A program made the translations under genes and the position numbers. The notes below the pieces were generated by a model. The model saw only the letters and a list, made by a program, of their open reading frames with translations. It made no database searches and was not told the DNA's origin. DNA of 32,575 nucleotides. Source: Methylococcaceae bacterium NSP1-2. Lineage in GTDB: Bacteria > Pseudomonadota > Gammaproteobacteria > Methylococcales > Methylomonadaceae. Where the stretch lies: assembly GCA_002256685.1 (NCBI GenBank), contig NQJH01000017.1, positions 1 to 32,575 of the forward strand, read 5' to 3'. Below, piece by piece: positions 18,334-27,358 of the stretch (its first letter is position 1; each line of letters opens with the position of its first letter).

Positions 18334-19047
18334 ATGGATAACAGCAAAATAGGACACCATATCTCTGAACAATTCAACCTTGAATTGGAAGATATACGCA
18401 ATAAAGTATTAACAATGGGCGGCTTAGTTGAACAGCAAATAGAGCTGGCAATCCAAGCTTTTGCTACGGGTGATGCGGAACTCGCTGAGTTAGTGATTAA
18501 ACAAGACAATCAAGTTGACGCGTTAGAAATGGCAATTGACTTGGAATGTACCCAGATTTTAGCCTTACGCCAACCAGCGGCTTTTGATCTACGTTTATTA
18601 TTGACGGTCATTAAAATTATTAATGAATTGGAAATTATTGGCGATTTAGCGGAGCGTATTGCCAAAATGGCAATTCAACTTTCCGATACTGAAACTAAAA
18701 AAGATCAATACCACGAATTGCAACACATGACTGATTTAGTCAAGGATATGCTACACGGGGCTTTAGATGCGTTCGCCAGAATGTGTATCGATGACATTAC
18801 CGAGATTACGGGACGTGATGAAAATGTCGATAGAGAATACGCCAGCATAATTCGCCAGCTCATTACGCACATGATGGAAGACCCTAGAAATATTACGCGG
18901 ACGCTAAATGTGTTATGGACAGTCCGCGCAATCGAGCGTATTGGCGATCATGCTTGTTATATTTGTGAGCATTTGATTTTTATGATTAAAGGCGAAGCAG
19001 TACGGCATTTAACGCAGGCTGAATTGGAAAAAAAATTAAGCGAGTAA
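18334..19047 (+). CDS. phoU: Phosphate signalling regulator PhoU
   Basis: This 237-residue all-helical protein has two PhoU repeats; the metal-binding helices show as LTVIKIINELEIIGDLAERIA and, in the second repeat, TVRAIERIGDHACYICE. PhoU links the transport state of PstSCAB to the PhoR kinase and keeps the Pho regulon off when phosphate is plentiful. The gene lies 12 bases after pstB with AGAGGC as ribosome-binding site and ends the operon at a strong hairpin. phoB and phoR are not in the window. Confidence 0.95.
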   Translation: MDNSKIGHHISEQFNLELEDIRNKVLTMGGLVEQQIELAIQAFATGDAELAELVIKQDNQVDALEMAIDLECTQILALRQPAAFDLRLLLTVIKIINELEIIGDLAERIAKMAIQLSDTETKKDQYHELQHMTDLVKDMLHGALDAFARMCIDDITEITGRDENVDREYASIIRQLITHMMEDPRNITRTLNVLWTVRAIERIGDHACYICEHLIFMIKGEAVRHLTQAELEKKLSE

Positions 19048-19062
19048 TACCTATTTATAAAT

Positions 19063-19097
19063 AAACCGCCGAGGTCTTAAAGACCTCGGCGGTTTTA
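19063..19097. terminator. Bidirectional terminator between phoU and the amidohydrolase gene
   Basis: The near-perfect inverted repeat AAACCGCCGAGGTCTT / AGACCTCGGCGGTTT is flanked by A-rich sequence on the left and T-rich on the right. It sits between two convergent genes and could end both transcripts. Confidence 0.9.
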
Positions 19098-19122
19098 TTG
19101 ATTTATACACGCCGACTTTTTG

Positions 19123-20298
19123 CTAACCCTTCAACACCGTTTCAACCAATTTCACCCAATACGCTGCGCCAATACTGAGACTGTCATCATTAAAATCATA
19201 ATGTGGATTATGCAGTAAACAGCTGTTTTCTGAACTACCATTTCCTATCCAAATATAACAACCTGCTTTTTCTTGGAGCATGAAGGCGAAGTCTTCTGAA
19301 CCCATACTGGGTGTCGGTTGGGTGTCGATACAGTCTGCACCGACGACAGCAGTTGCGGCGGTTAGAGCGAGAGCGGTTTCGGCGGGCGTGTTGAATGTGA
19401 CAGGATAACCTGCATTTTCAGGATTAAAGCTAACGGTCGCCTTAACAGAAAAACCTTGGCAAATAGCAGCAACCAGTTGGTGAATTTTATCGGCGATGAT
19501 AGTTTGAACCTTGCTATCGAAACACCGAAACGTGCCTCTTAATATCACTGTTTCAGGAATAGCGTTCCATGTATTGCCTGCGTGAATTTGGGTAATACTG
19601 ACCACAGCAGGTTGAGTGGGTTCAATGGTTCGGCTGACGATGGTTTGTAACGCCGTAATGAGTTGAGCGGCGGCTACAATAGCATCATTGCCCAGATGGG
19701 GCAGGGCGGCGTGAGTTGCTTGCCCAGTAATAATAATTTCAAAACAGTCAAAGGAGGCCATCAGCGCACCAGCTTTAATAGCAAAATGCCCGACGGGAAT
19801 ATCAGGAAAATTGTGCATTCCAAATACGCAATCGGCGGGGAATTTTTCAAATAAACCATCGACTAACATTTGTTTAGCCCCTGCGCGTCCTTCTTCGGCG
19901 GGTTGAAAAATAAAATATACCGTGCCGTTAAAGTTACGCTGGGTTGCTAATTGCCGTGCCGCACCTAATAACATCGCGGTGTGTCCGTCATGACCACAGG
20001 CGTGCATTTTGCCGTCATGACAGGATTTATGGGCAAAGTGATTTTGTTCTTGAATAAATAATGCGTCCATGTCGGCGCGTAAAGCGATTTTTTTCTGACT
20101 CGTGCCGACAGTTAGCGTCGCAACCACGCCCGTTTTGGCTAAGCCTTCATGCACCTCTAAACCAAAACTGCGCAATTTATCAGCCACAAAACGAGCGGTT
20201 TCGATTTCTTCAAAAGCAGTTTCAGGAAATCGGTGTAGGTGTTGCCGCCATGCTTTCATGTCGGCGTGGGCTTGGGTGTCGTTTTTTAAGTCTATCAT
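19123..20298 (-). CDS. M20D-family amidohydrolase (hippurate / N-acyl-amino-acid hydrolase type)
   Basis: This 391-residue cytoplasmic metallopeptidase-like enzyme begins with WRQHLHRFPETAFEE. It has IALRADMDAL, the metal-site motif HACGHDGHTAM (C101, H103), QPAEEG with E135/E136, H162 in GMHNFPD, and C-terminal SMGSEDFAFM. A bacterial dimerisation domain is expected in the middle (about 180-290). The family removes acyl groups from amino acids or similar amides using two metal ions; the exact substrate cannot be told. No good ribosome-binding site precedes ATG 20298; ATG 20259 (residue 14) is possible but would start very close to the conserved WRQHLHR. It shares its strand with the broken speA upstream but is separated from it by a palindrome. 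Confidence 0.88.
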   Translation of the reverse strand: MIDLKNDTQAHADMKAWRQHLHRFPETAFEEIETARFVADKLRSFGLEVHEGLAKTGVVATLTVGTSQKKIALRADMDALFIQEQNHFAHKSCHDGKMHACGHDGHTAMLLGAARQLATQRNFNGTVYFIFQPAEEGRAGAKQMLVDGLFEKFPADCVFGMHNFPDIPVGHFAIKAGALMASFDCFEIIITGQATHAALPHLGNDAIVAAAQLITALQTIVSRTIEPTQPAVVSITQIHAGNTWNAIPETVILRGTFRCFDSKVQTIIADKIHQLVAAICQGFSVKATVSFNPENAGYPVTFNTPAETALALTAATAVVGADCIDTQPTPSMGSEDFAFMLQEKAGCYIWIGNGSSENSCLLHNPHYDFNDDSLSIGAAYWVKLVETVLKG

Positions 20299-20321
20299 GG
20301 TTTATTTATGGCTATTAAAAG

Positions 20322-20350
20322 CGGTAGGCGCGAATCTGTCGCGCCTACCG
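20322..20350. repeat. Palindrome between speA and amidohydrolase
   Basis: An 11-bp perfect stem (CGGTAGGCGCG, 20322-20332, with 20340-20350) encloses a 7-base loop. No T-run follows on either side, so it is more like a REP-type palindrome than a classical terminator. Confidence 0.75.
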
Positions 20351-20355
20351 TAGCA

Positions 20356-22139
20356 TTATTTTTCCAAATAAGTATAAGCCGTTAATCCTGCAAGCAATTC
20401 TTGTTCATAGTCGTGCTGGTCTTTTTTACTGAGTGAACTATTTACCAGCTTTTCACGGTAAGCGATTTTTAATTCTTCGGTGCTGATATGCACATAATCC
20501 AATAAATCAGCGACATTTTCACCTTTGTGCAGATCATAAAAATGATAGCCATTATCATCCAATTCAATGTTAATCGAATGAGTGTCGCCGAATAGATTGT
20601 GCATATCGCCTAATATTTCTTGATACGCACCGAGCATAAAAAAGCCGATAAGATAAGGTTGTTGGCTATCAATAGGGTGAATTGGTAAGGTGTGTTCGAT
20701 ATTTTGCCCATCGATATATTGATCAATACGTCCATCGGAATCACACGTTAAATCGGAAAAATTTGATCAATACCCCAGACATCGGGCAATGATTGAAACA
20801 TCGAGAAATTACAAAACACTTTATCCGCCAGTTTCTCATTGAGTTCTTGCAAAATAGTGGCTTCGCTTTGATTGGTCGGATTAAGATTATTTTTAATCTG
20901 TTGGCATACCAGCGAGTAATTATTTTCCGCTTGGGCAAGCCCATCAATGCCTAATTTATCTTGAGTAAACTGCGCCCGTGCTTCGGACAGTTCAAATTGG
21001 GCATCATGATAATGTTCCACTAAGTTGCTGTTATTGGGTAATGCCAATAACTCCGCCTCATTGCTGTAAACCGATTCAATATCAGTGACATTGGTGATTA
21101 ATACCGCATGATGAGCGGTCAAAGCCCGACCTGATTCGGTGATAATATTCGGTTGTGGTAAGTCTTTTTCTGCACAAATGTCGGCAAAACTACGAACGAT
21201 ATTTTGCGCGTATTCATCCAAACTGTAATTAATCGACGATTCACGGCGTGAGCGGCTACCGTCATAATCCACGCCTAAACCGCCACCTGCATCGACAATT
21301 TTTATGTTCGCGCCTAAACGATGCAATTCAACATAGAATTGCCCCGCTTCTTTTAACGCAATTTTAATATCATGAATATTGGCAATTTGCGAACCCATGT
21401 GAAAGTGCATGAGTTTTAGGGTGTCTAGTAAATCGACTTGTTTCAGGCGGTCAATCAATTGCAGCACTTCATTAGCATGAAAACCGAATTTAGATTTTTC
21501 GCCGCCGCTGTTTTGCCATTTGCCCGCGCTGATGCTGGACAGGCGAATTCTTACGCCTAATTGAGGTTTCACATTCAGCTTGGCGGCTTCTTCAATAATC
21601 AGTTCTAGCTCTAGCGGTTTTTCGATGACTAGATGTAGATCTAAACCCATTTTCAAACCAATCAACGCTAAGCGAATATAAGCACGGTCTTTATAACCAT
21701 TACAAACGACTACGCCTTTTTTGGATAACGCCATAATCACTAGCAATTCAGGTTTGCTACCTGCTTCCAAGCCGATATTATCCGCCGCTAAAATACCTTC
21801 AACAACTTTGCGTTGTTGATTGACTTTAATTGGATACACAGGCGTGTAACTGCCTTGATAGTTGTGGTGCTCACAGGCTTTGGCAAAAGCGTTTTGTAGC
21901 CGTTTTACACGGTCTTTTAATATATCGGTAAAACGAACTAACACGGGCAACGATAATTGCTTGTCGTTGAGCGATAACGCAATTTCATACAAATCTAGCT
22001 CAGTCGTTTGCTCGGAACTGGGTTTAACGCAGACATGCCCTTTATCATTGATGGCAAAATAACCTTCTCCCCAGTTGTCGATTGCATAGGTTTGTGCAGA
22101 TTGCTGGGTTGTCCACGTTGTGTTGGTGCTTGAATTCAC
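20356..22139 (-). pseudogene. speA: Biosynthetic arginine decarboxylase, internal deletion and frameshift
   Basis: The first part (22139 to 20748, GTG start with GGAG seven bases before it, 463 residues) matches SpeA: PLP lysine in PVYPIKVNQ, HFHMGSQIANIHDI, VDAGGGLGVDYDGS, ITESGRALTAHHA and LPDVWGIDQIFPI, then TAA. The family continues from there with about 17 residues and then DITCDSDG. Here T-C-D-S-D-G-R-I-D-Q begins at 20748 in another frame and runs, fully SpeA-like (MLGAYQEILGDMHNLFG), to 20356. About 55 bases seem missing at 20746-20757, apparently between two GATT copies. The CDSDG motif, which completes the active site across the dimer, is out of frame, so the product should be inactive. 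SpeA makes agmatine for putrescine synthesis. A sequencing or assembly error is the alternative explanation. Confidence 0.87.
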
Positions 22140-22220
22140 TTTTTGACTCCGTTATGTCGTGTCGTTGACGATGGCAACATTATATTCCGTCTTCGTGACT
22201 TTCTAGTGAAGAAGGTGATT

Positions 22221-22251
22221 AAAAACAATAAGGGCGACCTAAGTCGCCCTT
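22221..22251 (-). terminator. Terminator after hsp20
   Basis: Inverted repeat AAGGGCGAC / GTCGCCCTT (22230-22238 with 22243-22251) with a 4-base loop; on the minus strand it is followed by ATTGTTTTT. It lies 25 bases beyond the hsp20 stop. Confidence 0.88.
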
Positions 22252-22275
22252 ACAGAAAATCGGGGATGGAAGAGC

Positions 22276-22713
22276 TTACTCTTCAGAGGTAACATCAATT
22301 TTTTTAGGTTTGACCGCCTCGCGTTTGGGTATGGTAATTTCCAATACCCCATTTTTACACTTCGCACTGATGGCATCACTATTGGCAGAATCAGGCAAAC
22401 TAAAGCGGCGATAAAAAGACCCATACACACGTTCTACACGTTTGTAACCTTCTTTCTCGGTTTTGGCTTCGGTTTTTTTCTCACCTTTAACCGTTAAAAC
22501 CCCGCCTTCCATATTCACATCAATATCTTCTGGTTTAACCCCTGGAATATCGGCATAAACGATAAACTTATCATTTTCTTCTTTTATATCAACAGCGGGA
22601 GCCCATTCAGCGGTTGATACCGAACCTTCGCCACTTTGAACGTCATGTGAGCGTTCTAGTTCTTTTTGTAATTGACTTAATAAACTCCAAGGTTCATAAC
22701 GAATAATAGCCAT
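22276..22713 (-). CDS. Small heat-shock protein, Hsp20 / alpha-crystallin family
   Basis: This 145-residue cytoplasmic chaperone has an alpha-crystallin domain over about residues 40-135 (VDIKEENDKFIVYADIPGV, GVLTVKGEK, YGSFYRRFSLP, NGVLEITIPK) and a C-terminal KKIDV, an I-x-V motif used in oligomer assembly. It holds unfolding proteins until ATP-dependent chaperones refold them. The start has a clear ribosome-binding site (TTAGGAGACG). It is a single-gene unit with its own terminator and a possible heat-shock promoter upstream. Confidence 0.95.
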   Translation of the reverse strand: MAIIRYEPWSLLSQLQKELERSHDVQSGEGSVSTAEWAPAVDIKEENDKFIVYADIPGVKPEDIDVNMEGGVLTVKGEKKTEAKTEKEGYKRVERVYGSFYRRFSLPDSANSDAISAKCKNGVLEITIPKREAVKPKKIDVTSEE

Positions 22714-22782
22714 TTCACGTCTCCTAAAAATTTAATGAATAATCAAAAATGAATGAAAACATTAAACTGCTTTCGTAGTGAA

Positions 22783-22810
22783 AAGTAGCGACGGAATTTT
22801 ATTTTTCAAG
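22783..22810 (-). promoter_or_regulatory. Possible sigma-32-type promoter for hsp20
   Basis: On the minus strand CCCCTTGAAAA (CTTGAAA at 22810-22804) matches the heat-shock -35 well. The downstream -10 region (around CCGTCGCT) matches the CCCCAT-type consensus only weakly. It lies about 90 bases before the hsp20 ATG. Confidence 0.4.
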
Positions 22811-22828
22811 GGGTAAATAGATATTGTA

Positions 22829-22853
22829 AGGTGGGCAAAAAGCGTGCCCACCC
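22829..22853. repeat. Palindrome downstream of the methyltransferase-like pseudogene
   Basis: GGTGGGCA (22830-22837) and TGCCCACC (22845-22852) form a perfect 8-bp stem, 9 bases past the stop of the minus-strand pseudogene. No long T-run follows. It may act as a weak terminator or be a dispersed palindrome. Confidence 0.65.
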
Positions 22854-22861
22854 TTGTATGA

Positions 22862-24318
22862 TTAAAAACAAATCCCTAGTGCCATGAAAATAGGCAGTTG
22901 TTTATTGGCAAAGGCGTGGGCTTGAATGACGAGTTCGGCAAGATTTTCGCTATCTGAACTCAGGGCAATACCGTCTTTGATGACGTACTGATTTTGCATC
23001 GCCAAGATTGACCATACAAACTGCGCCCATTGTTCGGGCTGGGTGTTACCTTGGGCTTTGGCAAGCAAAAACAGTTGCAGAAAACGCGGCACGACGATAC
23101 CGCCGCCGGTCACAGGGCTAGCAAGGCATACGAGTTCACTGCTACCGCGTGCTTTATCGCACAAGTAAGCATTGAGTGGGTCAGTTTGGTTTTTTGCTTT
23201 CGCAATGACGACATCATCCTGTGCAGGAAATAATACCCCTGCACCTATTAACACCATAACCGCTTGTATCACTTGACCTAAATTAATACCTAAGGTGCTG
23301 ACAACCTGTTCAATTTGTGCCAATGTTTTAGGGTGGTGGTCATTCAGGGTGTCCAAAATAGGGTTGTAAATTGCTTCGTGTAGCGTCGATTCACCTAGCC
23401 CCCCTGAGACTTTAAACGACACATCGGCACGGGCTTGTACTAATATAACTCGCTGTGCGCGTAGGGCTTCGGTTTGTTCGATAAAATTTAATCGCTCAGT
23501 GCCTTTGACCCAATAATCACGGCGAAACGGTTGATTGGTACAAAAATCCTGCACGGTTTCTGCGCAGAACAGGCAAAATTTAGTTTAGCGGCTGATAATA
23601 ATCCCGCTGTTCGAGAAAATGACAACGGTTGCCAGTTACGATTAAAATATTCATGAACCAGATAGCGATGACTATGACCTTTAAGCTTTTCAAGGCGTTC
23701 GGGAATTAGCGGATTGTCGCGGCTATAGTTGGGCTTGGTTGCGAGTAGTTGTTCTGCAAACTGGAGTGCTGAATCAAAACGAGATACGATACCTTGCCCT
23801 TGTGATCCCATAATGTCGGCGTGATCGGCAAGTAAATCCCGCATCGGCATCATAGCCGCCCAACCGGGTTGCGTGTTGTAACTCACATAGACAACACCCC
23901 CCGCTTTTAATTTACGCTGTAGAAAATCCACGATGACCGCACGATTTTCATCACTAATCCAACTCCACACGCCATGTAGGGCAATGTAGTCAAAATTGGG
24001 TAAATCAGTGCGACTACAAAATTCAGCAAACGATTGATCGAAAAGCTCGGTATTCGTACCAGAAACCGCTGCCAATTGCCGAGCAAACTGAGTATGAGCG
24101 GGATTAAAATCCGTACCAAACCATTGCACTATCGAAGCAGCGGCGTGTAAGTTGACACTCATGCCTTGACCAAAACCTAATTCACACGCCGTACCGACTT
24201 CGGGAAAATGCAGCCCCCTATTTAAAAATGCCAAACGTAATCGTAGCGGATTTAGTTCAGAGTAATAGCCAAAGGTATAATCAATATCGGCTACATAGCC
24301 ATCAGTCCAGTCAGTCAT
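22862..24318 (-). pseudogene. Methyltransferase with regulatory domain, internal deletion and frameshift
   Basis: The 5' part (24318 to about 23565) encodes a class I SAM methyltransferase fold: ACELGFGQG (SAM motif I), WFGTDFNPAH, and IALHGVWSWI. It then enters the regulatory region of the family (HEYFNRNWQPLSF, AAKLNFACSA). After FACSA the frame drifts into unrelated sequence and stops at 23488. The rest of the family pattern (ETVQDF, QPFRRDYWVKG, EALRAQRV) resumes in another frame and runs to 22862; E-T-V is encoded just before the GTG at 23554. From family memory about 25-30 residues are missing at the junction, near 23558-23570. The substrate of this family is not known to me. In the intact state it would be about 510-520 residues; here it is most likely inactive, unless the shift is an assembly error. 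Confidence 0.78.
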
Positions 24319-24351
24319 GAAAAAGTCTCAGTGATATTTTAATAGGGGAGG

Positions 24352-24882
24352 TTACGCACAGCGTTCAATCATTTTGCCGGCTTGTTCGGCAAATTGTTCC
24401 AAGTTGCCTTTTTTTACTTTATCGACAGGAATAACTAAGGCAGTATTTAAACTGATGTAGATATACACATAGCGTTTGCCATATTCCACGCGTACTAATT
24501 CATCCCACGCCATTTTATGTTTACCGCTGGGTGATTTTTCTTGCAGATATTTGGGATTTTCAGGATCAATCGTTAAGGTATAAGTACCAAACATATTGTT
24601 CTTTTCTTTGTTGGTATAGTTGTTAAGAATTTGCCGACGCAAATCTAACATCATGATTTTTGGTGAGAACATCGCCCACAAAAAAGCAATAATAAGAATA
24701 TAACCCGACGCTTTCATATCGCCATAATAGAAATAGTAAAAACCACCTATCAGACCCATGATACCGGGAACGATCCAACGGTTTTTTCTGATGTTTTGTT
24801 GTATGTCTTCATTTCGCATGAATTGTATTTCATTGAAATGGATTAAATCTTCTTCTTGGAATTCGTATTCAATTTCAAACAT
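24352..24882 (-). CDS. YcxB-like membrane protein, function unknown
   Basis: This 176-residue protein has a soluble N-terminal stretch, two close TM segments (about 37-53 and 59-76, separated by GDMKAS) and a cytoplasmic C-terminal domain with mainly beta strands (GTYTLTIDPENP, KMAWDELVRVEYGKRYVYIYI, ALVIPVDKV). This layout and the W-x-E-L...I-P pattern resemble the YcxB-like family, which has no assigned function. It lies 33 bases before the methyltransferase-like pseudogene on the same strand and may share its transcript. Confidence 0.65.
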   Translation of the reverse strand: MFEIEYEFQEEDLIHFNEIQFMRNEDIQQNIRKNRWIVPGIMGLIGGFYYFYYGDMKASGYILIIAFLWAMFSPKIMMLDLRRQILNNYTNKEKNNMFGTYTLTIDPENPKYLQEKSPSGKHKMAWDELVRVEYGKRYVYIYISLNTALVIPVDKVKKGNLEQFAEQAGKMIERCA

Positions 24883-24915
24883 GACTAAGGTGTAAAGGTT
24901 AAGGTTTAAAATGGT

Positions 24916-25004
24916 GTAGGTTGGGGTAGGCGATAGCCGTAACCCAACGCATCGAGGGTAAATGTTGGGTTACGCTATTCGAGCTCATAGCTAACTCAAC
25001 CTAC
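24916..25004. repeat. Nested inverted repeat (REP/MITE-like)
   Basis: Outer arms are GTAGGTTG (24916-24923) and CAACCTAC (24997-25004); inner arms are CGTAACCCAAC (24938-24948) and GTTGGGTTACG (24964-24974). The pattern recalls a palindrome common in intergenic regions of Methylococcales and related bacteria (from memory). It lies between the NDH-2 stop and the YcxB-like gene. Confidence 0.82.
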
Positions 25005-25013
25005 AAAACTAAT

Positions 25014-26303
25014 TTAGTGCATTTTAATTTTTTGGTACACACTGCGTCGAAACGCATTAGAAAGCGTCAACATCGCGGTTCTAAAATAGCCATGTACTGC
25101 TATCTGGTGCATTTTATATAAAGACAGATAGACCACTTTAGCAATAAAACCGCCGATACTGACCGTCCCCATTAAACTGCCCATCAAATTGCCAACGGTG
25201 GTGTATTTACCTAACGACACTAGCGAACCGTAATCATGATAAGTAAATTTGACTAATTGTCCGCCTTTTAAGCGATTAACAATGGATTTAGCCAGTGTTG
25301 AAGCTTGTTGATGTGCCGATTGCGCTCTTGGTGGTACATTGCCACCATGCCCTTCCCAGACACAGGCGGCACAATCACCCATAGCAAAAATAGCATCGTC
25401 ACTGGTTTTTAGTGTGCTATCCACCACTAACTGATTGATATGGTTAGTTTCCAGTCCATCCAACTCTTTCAACCAATCAGGGGCTTTAATACCTGCTGCC
25501 CAGACTTTAATATCGGCTTCAATAAATTCACCGTCATGGGTAGTAATGCCCTCACGCGTGATTTCAGTCACTCGCCGTCCCATGCGCAAATCAACGCCTA
25601 AACTCACCAATTGCTGTTGCGTAGCCGTGGCTAATTTAATCGGTAGTGCAGGTAATAATTGCGTTGCCGCTTCAATGATGGTGAGTTTAACATCGCTGGT
25701 TTCTTTCAAACCATACATTGCCAATACATTGGTCACTTCGTGCAATTGTGCCGCTAATTCAACGCCTGTTGCACCCGCGCCAACAATGGCAATTGATAAC
25801 GGTTTAATACTGTTTTTACCGATATAATTTTTAATATAGGATTCAAACAAGTTTTTTTGAAACTTAAATGCTTGGGCAGTGGTATCCAAAAACAAACAGT
25901 GTTCCGCTACGCCTTTAATATTAAACGTATTACTGACACTACCGACCGCCATCACTAAGGTGTCATAGCTAAAAGTACGGCTGGGAATCAGTTCTTCGCC
26001 GTTATCATTAAACGTTGGGCTAATATAGACTTCTTTTTTAGCGCGGTTCAGCCCTTCCATTTTGCCTAAACGAAACCGAAAATCACTACGATACGCTTGC
26101 GCTAAATATTCAACTTGTTCCGATTCATCCAACGTACCCGCTGCCACTTCATGCAGCAACGGCTTCCAGATATGGGTAGATGCTGCATCAATCAGGGTAA
26201 TATCAGCCAGCCCTTTTTTGCCTAATTTACGCCCTAAACTGGTTGCTAGCTCCAAACCAGCCGCCCCGCCACCTACGATTACTATGTTATGTTTTTCAGC
26301 CAT
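25014..26303 (-). CDS. ndh: Type II NADH dehydrogenase (NDH-2)
   Basis: The protein is 429 residues from ATG 26303, chosen over an upstream in-frame start at 26345 because AGGCAGGAAG sits just before it and because the FAD-binding GGGAAGLE (11-18) should lie near the N terminus. A second dinucleotide site is VGAGATGVELAAQL; the FAD-contacting FAMGDCAAC is present. The C-terminal segment (VSIGGFIAKVVYLSLYKMH and after) is the amphipathic membrane anchor of NDH-2. It oxidises NADH and passes electrons to quinone without pumping protons. A TATAAT on the minus strand at 26349-26344 is a possible -10. Confidence 0.93.
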   Translation of the reverse strand: MAEKHNIVIVGGGAAGLELATSLGRKLGKKGLADITLIDAASTHIWKPLLHEVAAGTLDESEQVEYLAQAYRSDFRFRLGKMEGLNRAKKEVYISPTFNDNGEELIPSRTFSYDTLVMAVGSVSNTFNIKGVAEHCLFLDTTAQAFKFQKNLFESYIKNYIGKNSIKPLSIAIVGAGATGVELAAQLHEVTNVLAMYGLKETSDVKLTIIEAATQLLPALPIKLATATQQQLVSLGVDLRMGRRVTEITREGITTHDGEFIEADIKVWAAGIKAPDWLKELDGLETNHINQLVVDSTLKTSDDAIFAMGDCAACVWEGHGGNVPPRAQSAHQQASTLAKSIVNRLKGGQLVKFTYHDYGSLVSLGKYTTVGNLMGSLMGTVSIGGFIAKVVYLSLYKMHQIAVHGYFRTAMLTLSNAFRRSVYQKIKMH

Positions 26304-26436
26304 GATTCTTCCTGCCTCAATAAACGTATTTATGTACGGTAGCATTATAACTAATCAATACCGCTGTGGCTGATTTTAACGCATTTACATGGCTTATAAT
26401 TCGATGGAGAGTTTCGTAGTCGAACTCAGTCGGTTA

Positions 26437-27219
26437 TTATTCTTTTCCTATCCATATCTCTAGTACACCTTCCTTTGCTTTCAGATTGGGTTGCACGGTA
26501 TAGACCTCAAGTTTAGTTATACTTTTGATAATTGACGCAAGCACTTCCGCTTTTTCTTTGTCGCTAGAATTAAAATAGCGTACCTGAGTTTTTGCAGGAA
26601 TTTTTTTGCTGTCAATTTCCTCAACTCCAGGCGCGATAATCATGTTGTTGCGAAGATTTTTCTGAATATCATTAGCTATAGATTGCTTACTTTTTTCATC
26701 TTTATCTACTTGAATATAAATTAAAGAGTTCCGAAGCTTTTGATAATATGTGCTTATATCTTCAGATGGAGATAGGGCGGGATTAGTTTTGTCGTTACTT
26801 ATCTTTTCTGCTTCAGCATCATTGGCTGATCCAGACTTTGGTTTCAATGACTCAATTTCCGTAGCCACCGTATTTATTGCTTCGTTGACAGCCACGAATA
26901 CTGGTCGTTTCTCGTCCCCAAATGCCTTTTCCAAAGCATTGAGAGCCGCCCAAGAAGCTCGAAACTTACCAGGTTCCGTCGCACTCAGATTAGCTAAAAA
27001 TGGCGCAATTAACGCCGCGTCTGCACGAGCTTTTTCTTGTTCTAATTCACTCGAAGATTTAAATATATTTTGAATAACTGTTGCAGAGACTATTGCGCCA
27101 AATAAAAATACGATTAGTGGTGATTTCGCTATATTATTGAACGCATCCCATATTTTTTTAACTGTCGATGGTGGTGGATTTTCTGGTTGTTTAAGTAAAA
27201 CGGTAAATTCTCGATTCAT
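26437..27219 (-). CDS. Uncharacterised single-pass membrane protein
   Basis: The protein is 260 residues from ATG 27219, which has AAAGGTGAT before it; the open frame extends to 27297 but that part lies in a palindromic repeat. It has a short cytoplasmic N terminus, one TM (about 34-52), a charged Ala/Glu-rich helical stretch (55-130), a low-complexity linker and a C-terminal alpha/beta domain (about 165-260). That domain contains YIQVDKDEKSKQSIANDIQK, APGVEEI, TQVRYFNSSD and VLEIWIGKE. The V-R-Y-F pattern after a P-G-V-E turn recurs in a number of unnamed bacterial proteins and looks like a LytR_C- or SPOR-like fold (from memory, unsearched). I cannot assign a function. Its neighbours give no clear clue. 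Confidence 0.75.
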   Translation of the reverse strand: MNREFTVLLKQPENPPPSTVKKIWDAFNNIAKSPLIVFLFGAIVSATVIQNIFKSSSELEQEKARADAALIAPFLANLSATEPGKFRASWAALNALEKAFGDEKRPVFVAVNEAINTVATEIESLKPKSGSANDAEAEKISNDKTNPALSPSEDISTYYQKLRNSLIYIQVDKDEKSKQSIANDIQKNLRNNMIIAPGVEEIDSKKIPAKTQVRYFNSSDKEKAEVLASIIKSITKLEVYTVQPNLKAKEGVLEIWIGKE

Positions 27220-27255
27220 GATGATCACCTTTATTTTGAGTTTAACCAAATCAGA

Positions 27256-27357
27256 TCGTAGGCTGCTGGGATAACGTAAGGAATCCCAGCGCAACATTCA
27301 CAAAATGTAGGGATTCACTACATGCTCTATCGAGTCGTACCTCATCATAACCTACGA
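27256..27357. repeat. Composite inverted repeat between PP-loop gene and unknown gene
   Basis: Outer arms are TCGTAGG (27256-27262) and CCTACGA (27351-27357). Inside are two smaller hairpins: GCTGGGAT / ATCCCAGC (27265-27272, 27283-27290) and ATGTAG / CTACAT (27305-27310, 27318-27323). The right arm ends two bases before the stop codon of the PP-loop gene. Confidence 0.72.
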
Positions 27358-27358
27358 C

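Noticed and set aside
20740-20765. Programmed frameshift in speA
   Set aside because: There is no slippery run or stem, and conserved residues are missing at the junction, so a deletion fits better than recoding.
26304-26345. NDH-2 start at 26345
   Set aside because: ATG 26303 has AGGCAGGAAG just before it and places the FAD motif at the expected distance from the N terminus.
27220-27297. Upstream extension of the unknown membrane protein to 27297
   Set aside because: The added residues are encoded by the palindromic repeat at 27256-27357; ATG 27219 has a good ribosome-binding site.
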